Shown here: positions 56,761 through 64,000 of the stretch, piece by piece
How positions within the stretch are numbered: position 1 is the stretch's first letter
Layout of the letters: every line of letters starts with the position of its first letter
The notes under the pieces: generated by a model
Seen by the model: only the letters and a program-made list of their open reading frames with translations
Databases searched by the model: none
What the model was told of the DNA's origin: nothing
Source of the DNA: Cephalotus follicularis
Taxonomy: Eukaryota > Streptophyta > Magnoliopsida > Oxalidales > Cephalotaceae
DNA length: 64,000 bases
Direction: 5' to 3'
Assembly: GCA_001972305.1 (NCBI GenBank)
Contig: BDDD01000115.1
Location: 610,485-674,484 of the forward strand
Program-made: the position numbers and the translations under genes

Positions 56761-58785
56761 CAATGTAGGTGGCCGAGTCTTTGCTTTGACTACTCATCAG
56801 GCAGCGGGTGCTCCAGGTACTGTTTCGGGTTATGTCTCTGTTTGTTGTCGTATGGCTTATGTTTTGTATGATACTGGATCGACTCACTCTGTAGTAGCGA
56901 GATCTTTTGTTCGGCATCTTGGGGTGCCATCTCTATCTCTGGATCCAGCTTTGGTTCTTTCGACCCCTATGGGGACATCTGTTGTTATATCTGAATGTTT
57001 TTGTGCTTGTCCTATCGTTTTTGATGACCGCGTTTGAGATGCGGATCTTTTCCCAATAGATATGCATGACTTCGACATGATTTTTGGCATGGATTGGTTA
57101 GATCGCCATCGTGCCACGATTGACTGTCACACTCGGAGGGTTTTGTTTGGGGATGTGGATAGGCCTGATTTTGTTTATCAGGGTTCACAGCCGAGAAAAG
57201 AAGTTAAGGTTATTTCTGCTTTAAAGGCTCGAAAATTGGTAGCTAAAGGTGCTGAGGGGTACCTAGCTATTGTAAAAGACGTCTCTAAGGATGAGGCTCG
57301 CCTTGAGGACTATCCAGTTGTTAGAGAATTTTCAGATGTGTTTCCGGAGGAGTTACCGGGTTTGCCACCGCAACGGGAAGTGGAGTTTACCATCGAGCTC
57401 ATTTCCGGAGCGGCACTGATATCTAAAGCACCTTACAGAATGGCACCGTTAGAGTTGCAAGAACTGAAGAAGCAATTGCAAGAATTGTTGGATCGGGGTT
57501 TTATCTGGCCTAGTGTTTAACCGTGGGGAGCTCCGGTTATTTTGTCAGGAAGAAGGACGGGTCTATGAGGTTGTGCATAGACTACATAGAGCTTAATCGG
57601 ATCACTATTAGAAATAAATACCCTTTGCCTAGGATTGATGACCTTTTTGATCAACTCCAAGGTGCACGATATTTTTCTAAGATCGATTTGAGATCGGGCT
57701 ATCATCAGCTACGGGTAAAGGATGAAGACATAGCTAAGACTACTTTTCGTACACGGTACAGACATTATGAATTCCTGGTGATGCCATTTGGACTTACAAA
57801 TACACCGGCAGTCTTTATGGATATGATGAATCGGGTGTTTCATGAATACTTGGACAAGTTCGTGATTGTGTTCATTGATGACATCCTTGTGTATTCCAAG
57901 TCGAGAGAAGAACATCAAGCTCAACTTCGTATAGTGCTAGGTGTTTTGAGGAAGAATCAGCTTTATGCGAAGTTTTTGACATGTGAATTCTGGATGGAGC
58001 AGGTGACATTTTTAGGCCATGTGGTTACGGCAGATGGTATTAGTGTGGATCCTGCTAAGGTTGAGGCTATTACCAAATGGCCGAGGCCTACTACAGTAAC
58101 GGAAGTTAAGAGCTTTTTGGGTCTGGCTGGCTACTATAGAAGGTTTGTGGAAGGCTTCTCCTCCATAGCCTTGCCACTGACACAACTTTTAAGAAAAGGA
58201 GCCAAGTTTGTGTGGAACGAAGAAAGGGAAGCAAGTTTTGAGAAACTGAAGAACGGTTTGGTGTCTGCACCAATTCTTCGGTCACCGTCTGGGTCAGAGG
58301 GATACCAGATTTACAGTGATGCTTCCAAGAAGGGTTTGGGATGTGTTCTTATGCAGCACGGTCATGTGATAGCCTATGCTTTAAGACAGTTGAAGCCTTA
58401 TGAAGTGAACTATCCTACACATGATCTGGAGTTAGCAGCTGTGGTTTTTGCGTTGAAAATCTGGAGGCATTATTTGTACGGAGAAACTTGTGATGTTTTC
58501 ACTAATCACAAGAGTCTCAAATACATCTTCACGTAAAAGGAGTTGAACATGCGACAGAGGAGATGGTTGGAGCTTTTGAAGGACTATGACCTGAATATTC
58601 AGTACCACCCCGGTAAAGCAAATGTGGTAGCTGATGCTTTGAGTAGAAAGAGTTCTGGAAGTGTGGCGGCTTTGCTTACTCATCCGCAGTTGATAGCAGA
58701 TATGGAGCGTTTGGATTTGAATTTGTTTGTTCGGGGTTCTGGAGGATATATGGCTAGTATGAGTATAGAGCCTACCCTTAGATCA
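56761..58785 (+). pseudogene. Chromovirus-like protease, RT and RNase H; integrase lost
   Basis: In the gag frame the protease reads 'VLYDTGSTHSVVARSF' and, after a TGA near 57038, 'FDMIFGMDWLDRHRATIDC' and 'DVFPEELPGLPPQREVEF'. A stop and a one-base slip near 57520-57540 move to the frame of RT: '[15 protein letters not shown]', '[13 protein letters not shown]', '[12 protein letters not shown]', catalytic '[11 protein letters not shown]', '[16 protein letters not shown]'. The RNase H part has '[15 protein letters not shown]', '[15 protein letters not shown]', '[16 protein letters not shown]' (TAA 58534) and '[16 protein letters not shown]'. The sequence breaks off at about 58785, so integrase and chromodomain are missing. 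Confidence 0.88.
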
Positions 58786-58805
58786 TATTGTTTGTTGTCC
58801 TGCAT

Positions 58806-58933
58806 CGCAAGCCTTTGAATTCTTTCCCGAGGGAGTTAAGGCAGCGGAAGAGAAAGCTTTCCTTGCCCAAGAGAATGAGGAAATGGCAGAGCACTCATGT
58901 GCAATTGTTCCATACTTTGGACCTGAAGCATAG
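58806..58933 (+). pseudogene. C-terminal end of the antisense ORF, second copy
   Basis: The plus strand reads 'FFPEGVKAAEEKAFLAQ', 'EEMAEHS' and 'CAIVPYFGPEA' before TAG 58931. 'PEGV' and the following Glu/Lys-rich run match the C-terminal part of the antisense ORF of the first Tat-like element (near 23240, minus), in the same relative orientation to gag-pol. Everything upstream is cut at the junction. Confidence 0.55.
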
Positions 58934-59149
58934 ACTTTCTTGAATCCCCAACCCGAGAACTTCTAAGAGCCTTCTTCTCTTCATGTAAATAATGCCCCCT
59001 TAGGGGATAACAATGTTTGAACAACTTTTTGTTTTTGTAACTTGTAATATTTCCCTTTGACTAATAAAACTTTACTTTAGCTTCATTTGAGCTTCTTCAT
59101 TCCCTTAGGAATTTTTATGCCTTTGTAGACATTCTTTTGAATTAGTTTG

Positions 59150-59850
59150 ATATTTATCAGACCAAGTTGCCTAAGCTTTTTAGCCCACGTAGGGCACTTT
59201 GTATCAAAGTGCTTAGCGAAAGAGACTTGATCTTTGCGAGTTCTTAAGTGTTCGCAGACCAAGATTTTAGGTTTGGTCTGACAAGTTTTTATGGATTTGA
59301 TATTTTTCAGACCAGGTCATCTGAGCTTTCTAGGCCCCCTGGTGACACTTGTATCAAAGCACTCAATCCAAAAATCTTGATCGTTGTGAGTTATTATGTG
59401 TTTGCCTATCAAGATACGATGTAGGTCTGGTCTAACAAGTTCTTATGGATTTGCCTACCAGCATTTGCTCCCTTGGGAGTCTTTTTTATTTGCTCCCGTG
59501 GTAGTATTTTTTGATTGCCCCCTTAAGGGTCTTTTTTGTTTAATTTCTCCCTTAGAAGTCTTCTCTGATTGCCCATTTAGCAGTATTTTATGGTTGCTCC
59601 CTTAGGAGTCATCTTTGATAGCTCCCTTAGGAGTCTGCTCTGGCTGGAGACTTTAGTATGTTTGAGACGTTAGTCTGCTCTGACCTTAGTCTGATTGAGA
59701 CCTTGGTTTGCTCTGACCTCAATCTGCTTAAGACTTTGGTCTGCTCTGATCGCTCCCTTGGGAGTCTTCTCTGACTGCTCCCTTAGGAGTGTGGTCTGAC
59801 AAGCTTGTATTAAAGCTTTTGTTGAGAGAACTTGTTGGAGGCTGTTCAGA
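59150..59850 (-). repeat. Subrepeat zone after the integrase, second copy
   Basis: Repeated 'gctcccttaggagtctt' units, 24-33 bases apart, from 59468 to 59790, and 'tgacacttgtatcaaagc' sentences on the right. Inverted, these equal the 22270-22800 zone and the 400-1000 zone. Confidence 0.75.
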
Positions 59851-59997
59851 GGTTTAAGGACGTGAACATCGGACCTCCTGTCACTTGAAAACTTGGAACT
59901 GCTCCTTTTGAAGAAAAAATTCTCTTTATTGATATGTCTGGAATAATTGTACATTTTTACAAATTCATTGGTAGTACTTCCTCAAGTGCTCAAAATT

Positions 59998-61075
59998 CTA
60001 AGCCCTAGGAATCTCCCTACCCCCCAGAGTTTTAAGTTTGAATGTTTCAAGTCGGAGCACCATCTCCACCTTGCAGGATCCATTCCAATTAGGAGCTAAC
60101 TTTCCTCTAGTGCCAGTGGGATCAGCTATTGCCGCATTTCTAAGGACTAAGTCTCCCTCCCTTAGTGGTATGGGGTTTACCCTTTTGTTGTAATAGCGGC
60201 TCACACTCTGTTGGTAGGCTGCTACTCTGATGGCTGTTTTATCTCTAAGCTCTTCCACTAAGTCGAGGAGATTCGTCAAACCTTCTTCATTATTAGCTTC
60301 ATTTAAATTGACAACTCTGGGAGAATGCACTCCAATCTCTACCGGTATCATAGCTTCTGATCCGAAACAAAGGTTAAATGGTGACTCTCCAGTTGTGGTA
60401 TGAGGAATAGTCTTATAAGCCCACAATACACTTGGGAGTTCCTCTATCCATCTTCCTTTACTAGCTTCAAGGCGTTTCTTCAACCCTAAGATGATTTCTC
60501 GGTTAATGACCTCTGCTTGTCCATTGCTCTGGGGATAGGCTACGGAGGCAAGTATATGTTCAATTGTCCACTCCTTGCAAAAGTTCTGAAAAGCTTCACA
60601 ATCAAATTGCTTCCCGTTATCAGAGACGATTACTTTGGGGACCCCAAATCTGCAAATGATTGATTTCCAGACAAAGCTCTCCGTCTTGCTCTCCGTTATT
60701 GTGGCCATGGGCTCTGCTTTCACCCATTTGTTGAAGTAGTCCATTGTCACGATGAGGTACTTTCTCTACCTTGTTGCCATGGGTAATGGTCAGACAAAGT
60801 CCATTCCCCATTGGGCAAAGGTCCAAGGGGCAGTGATAGATGTCAAAGGCTCTGATGGTCTTCTGCTTATGTTGGCATTCCTCTGACACTTATCACATTT
60901 CCTCACAAAGTTGATGGCATCTTGGTGCATGGTCGGCCAGAAATAGACTTGCCTTAACAATTTATTGGACAAGGTTCTGCCCCCCGTGTGATTTTCACAT
61001 ACTCCTTTATGGACTCTCTTAGAGCGTAGTCTGCCTCTCAAGGAGCTAGACATCTTAACAAAGGGAAAGAGAATG
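59998..61075 (-). pseudogene. Tat-like integrase, second copy
   Basis: The zinc-binding part 'HTGGRTLSNKLLRQVYFWP' with 'KCDKCQRN', then 'FAQWGMDFV', 'KVIVSDNGKQFD' and 'YPQSNGQAEVINREII' hold the catalytic residues. The C-terminal part includes 'YYNKRVNPIPLREGDLVLR'. From 60750 down to 59998 the frame is open for 250 codons, so this half is better preserved than in the first copy; a short frame break lies at 60750-60790. Confidence 0.88.
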
Positions 61076-61267
61076 ACCTTTTGTAGAGAATCTCTTCTCT
61101 GAATTGGTATCTATTGGATTTGTACACTAGCCTTCTCACCTCCTCTAGGTCCTCTGGAAAAATACCATCCCTTAGTCAGCTTATGAATGGGGTCATCCAA
61201 TTTGGCTCCTGTTGGATATCGATGTCCATCACATCCGCCTCCGAGATGGTGGGCCTGTTTAGATAGT

Positions 61268-62316
61268 TTACAAGCACGGCTTGATTTTTTTTTCTAATTC
61301 CCCCGCTATAGCTAGTTTCGACAATTGGCTCGCTCTGGCATTTTCTACTCTAGGAACTTTCAAAACCTGGAAGGCTTGGAAAGCGGACTTCAAACTTTGA
61401 ACATGGGCCAAGTATTTAGCCATTGTGTCTTCTCTGGTTTCGTACTCTCCACTTACCAGACCAACCACCAGCTGAGAATCACTAGAGGCTTCTAATTTTT
61501 GAACCTGTAAGTGCTTCACTATTGTCAATCCAGCAATCAGAGCTTCCCATTCTGCTTCATTGTTTATTGCTTTGAAACCAAATCTCAGAGAATACTCTAA
61601 GATCCACCCATATGGGCTAGTCAGCACTAATCGTGCTCCACTTCCGGAGATGCAGGATGACTCATCAACTGATAGTTTCCATAAGCCCTTCTCATTTTCA
61701 GAGGATTCCTCTTCCATACATTCCGTAGGTGTATTATCTCCCACAAAATCAGTCAAGACCTATGATTTTATTGTTGGTCTAGCTTCATATTTCACATCGT
61801 ATTTGCCCAATTCGATAGACCACTTGATCAGTTTGCCTGACCTGTCTGGCTTTGCTAGCACTTGTCTAAGTGGCTTATCGGTTAAAACTTTGATAGTGTG
61901 GGCTTGAAAATATGGCCTTAGTTTTCTCGCCACAATGATCAGAGCATAAGCATACTTCTCTACCTCTGGATATCTCCCCTTGTCATCATTCAAGGCTTGC
62001 TCACATAATACACTGGCCTCTGGGCTTTGTCTTCTTCTCTGACTAGCACTGCACTCGCTGTGCCTTGTGTCACCGCTAAGTACAAATACAAGTCCTCCTC
62101 ATCTTTTGGTTTTGATATCAGATAAGAGGAAGCCAAGTATTCCTTTAATTTTTTGAAGGCTGCTTGACATTCGTCACACTGGAGAAACCCCTTAGGGTCT
62201 CTTAATATTTTGAAGAATGGAAGACACTTCTCTCCCAACTTGGAGACAAATCTACTCAGGGCTGCAATTTTGCCGTTCAACCTCTGCACATATCCTATAG
62301 ACTGAGGAGGCTTCAT
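61268..62316 (-). pseudogene. Tat-like double RNase H region, second copy
   Basis: First RNase H: 'KIAALSRFVSKLGEK', 'YLYLAVTQGTASAVLV', 'YPEVEKYAYALII' and 'KVLTDKPLRQVLAKPD'. Second RNase H: 'WKLSVDESSCISGSGA' (one residue of the usual DGSS has become DESS) and 'AINNEAEWEALIAGL'. A frame change near 61990 and the stop at 61757 separate the parts. Confidence 0.83.
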
Positions 62317-62328
62317 ACTCTGAATATC

Positions 62329-63111
62329 TTAGATCTTTTCTGGCTTGGCCTCTATTCCTCTACTAGAGACCATGAACCCAAGAAATTTACTAGAGGTGAC
62401 CCCAAAAGTACACTTGGAAGGATTGAGGCGCATATTGTATTTGTTTAGCACCCAAAAATTCTCATCCAAGTCTCTAATATACGGACTCCTCTCAGGTGTC
62501 TTGACGAGCATGTCGTCAATATAAACCTCCATATTCCTCCCGATTTGAGGTTGAAAAATTTTGTTGACCAACCGTTGGTAGGTTGCTCCAGCATTTTTTA
62601 ATCTGAAGGGCATAACTTTATAACAATACATACCCTTATTAGTGATGAAGGCTGTCTTGTTCTCATTTGGTCTGTACATAGGAATTTGATTGTAGCCAGA
62701 GTAAGCATCCAAGAAGCTCAATATTCTATAGCCGGAGGCTGCATCCACTAGTTGATCAATCTTTGATAGGAGGAAGTGGTCTTTTGGACAAGCCTTGTTG
62801 AGGTCTGTGAAGTCTATACACATCCTCCACTTTCCATTTACTTTCTTGACTAGTACCGAGTTCTCTAACCAGTCAGAGTAGAGCACTTTCCTTATAAACC
62901 CCGCTTGTAATAGCTTATTTACTTCGTCTGCTATTGCTTGCTGCCTCTCGGGGGCAACGTTTCTCTTCTTTTGCCTGACTGGGGGCCGCATTGGATCCAC
63001 ACTTAACTTGTGGACCATCACCTCTAGGTTGATGCACGAGACTTTTTCTGTAGACCAAGAAAATACATCTTTGTTGTTTTTGAGGAACGTTATTAGTTCC
63101 TCTCTCTCCAC
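62329..63111 (-). pseudogene. Tat-like RT, second copy
   Basis: 260 open codons with 'VRQKKRNVAPERQQAIADE', 'KWRMCIDFTDLNKACPK', 'FLDAYSGYNQIPMYR', 'YKVMPFRLKNAGA' (F-G changed to F-R), the catalytic 'VYIDDMLVKTPE' and 'LNPSKCTFGVTSSKFLG'. It ends at an in-frame TAG (62329) just before 'SMKPPQS'. Confidence 0.86.
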
Positions 63112-63156
63112 CTCCCCAAGCTGGGAGCAAACCTAGAAAAACTTCTCTGCATTTCC

Positions 63157-63760
63157 TTACCCCAAAGGCACCAGTACCACATTATCTACGGGTTGTGGAT
63201 GCTCAGGCTCCACTTCTCCTATGAGCTCCACATTTGCTATGGGAAGGGCTTTTCCCTTTCCTTTGTCCTTTATGGCAGTCTGGTAGCACTGCCTAGCAAC
63301 CTGTTGGTCTCCTCTGACTTGCTCCATACCAAACCTGGTCAGGAATTTTACCAATAAGTGCCTTGTCGACACTATCGCTTCCATGAAGTTCAATCCTGGA
63401 CGCTTAATTATTGCATTGTACAGGCTTGGTGTATCAACCACCAGGAAAGTCATTTGTACCTAGGTCTAGCGGGGGGTTGTGCCTGCAACGACTGACAATT
63501 CGATGGATCCTAGAGGATGAACCATCTCTTCCGCAAAGCCTACCAGATGAGTCTTTACCGGCCTTAGCTAGTCCTCTGGTATTCTCAACTGATCAAAGGC
63601 AAGTTTGTAGAGGATATCCGCTGAGCTCCTGTTGTCAAGGAGGATTCTCTTCATAGTGAATAATTTCACTTGAAGAGTTACTACCATTGGATCATTATGA
63701 GGGAGACGTACTCCCTCTAAGTCCACCTATGAGGAGGATATTACCTAATCTTCTCCACCA
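63157..63760 (-). pseudogene. Tat-like protease, second copy, active site lost
   Basis: The segment after 'GGED' reads 'GVRLPHNDPMVVTL', then 'RILLDNRSSADILY' where the first copy has LIDSGSSADILY. It continues 'MTFLVVDTPSLYNAII' and 'RHLLVKFLTRFGMEQV'. The D-S-G active site is therefore D-N-R. Three or more stops lie between 63460 and 63745. Confidence 0.8.
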
Positions 63761-64000
63761 GTCTTCAACCTTTTTCTATGCATGTATTGTTGCACGGCAA
63801 AGGTTTGTCTAACATAGGCTTTTCTAGCCCTGCTATGATCACCACCAGATGCGACCCCTCTAGAGATGGTGTGTGTCACACCCCTGGGCTGTTGCTCCTC
63901 TTCCTGTTGCGGAGCTTCTTCTCTGCGCTCCATTCTTCCTTGGGGAGCATCTCTATCTACATGCTTCCGTAGATGACCTTTTCGAATCAGGACTTCTATC
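63761..64000 (-). pseudogene. Tat-like gag C-terminus, second copy (runs off the window)
   Basis: The minus strand shows 'LIRKGHLRKHVDRDAPQG', then a Glu/Gln-rich linker and 'RGVASGGDHSRARKAYV', the uninterrupted gag-protease junction. This copy shows what the first element looked like before the nested insertion at 14943-18075. Confidence 0.8.

Larger units (their letters stand above)
58806..64000 (-). mobile_element. Second Tat-like Gypsy element, truncated at both sides
   Basis: On the minus strand the order from the window end is gag C-terminus, protease, RT, two RNase H domains, integrase, a subrepeat zone and, in antisense (plus strand), the end of the antisense ORF. The copy is 70-80% like the element at 12221-27065 at protein level by eye and shares all its parts. 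It stops inside the antisense ORF where it meets the chromovirus-like copy; no LTR is in the window. Confidence 0.85.

Overview
The window is nuclear DNA of a flowering plant, probably a eudicot. Three things point to this: one ordinary two-exon plant CYP71-clan cytochrome P450 gene, surrounded by nested and decayed LTR retrotransposons of plant lineages (Tat-like and chromovirus-like Gypsy, Copia, Sirevirus-like), and short remnants of DNA transposons and probably a pararetrovirus. The P450 at 10374-11951 is the only gene that looks intact. Every retroelement reading frame carries stops, frameshifts or deletions.

Layout. 1-1620: tail and LTR start of a Tat-like Gypsy element. 1621-3300: AT-rich DNA. 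About 3300-8975: a minus-strand Copia element (gag, protease, integrase, RT, RNase H). 8976-10300: AT-rich promoter-side DNA. 10374-11951: P450. 12221-27065: a nearly complete Tat-like Gypsy element with two LTRs of about 970 bp, a tRNA-type primer site, gag, protease, RT, two RNase H regions, integrase, a subrepeat zone and an antisense ORF before the 3' LTR; another LTR element (about 14943-18075) is nested in its gag/protease region. 27066-35900: LTR remnants and a minus-strand chromovirus-like pol without integrase. 35940-37555: probable CACTA remnant. 37560-44056: two Gypsy remnants that keep gag but almost no pol. 44640-46700: degraded, probably pararetrovirus-like coding DNA split by a hAT-like non-autonomous element. 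47508-54162: a lone LTR, then a Sirevirus-like LTR and a plant-mobile-domain-like ORF, interrupted by a 2954-bp solo LTR with a perfect 5-bp target duplication. 54165-58785: chromovirus-like Gypsy (plus). 58806-64000: a second Tat-like Gypsy (minus), running off the window.

The most striking signal is not a gene. From the first base to 8814, a 14-base (TA)7 block starts at positions 53+54k with no drift for 163 grid sites. About 146 sites are filled, and the gaps include three runs of exactly three. The blocks replace, rather than interrupt, the underlying sequence: Copia protein motifs keep their normal spacing with four residues overwritten as IYIY. The grid ignores element boundaries and stops abruptly. 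I know of no natural process that does this, so the simplest reading is an artificial or data-processing overlay on ordinary plant DNA. It should be checked before any biology is inferred.

A second pattern is clusters of short palindromes centred on TCGA inside LTRs of several unrelated element families. I found no evidence for a new enzyme system.
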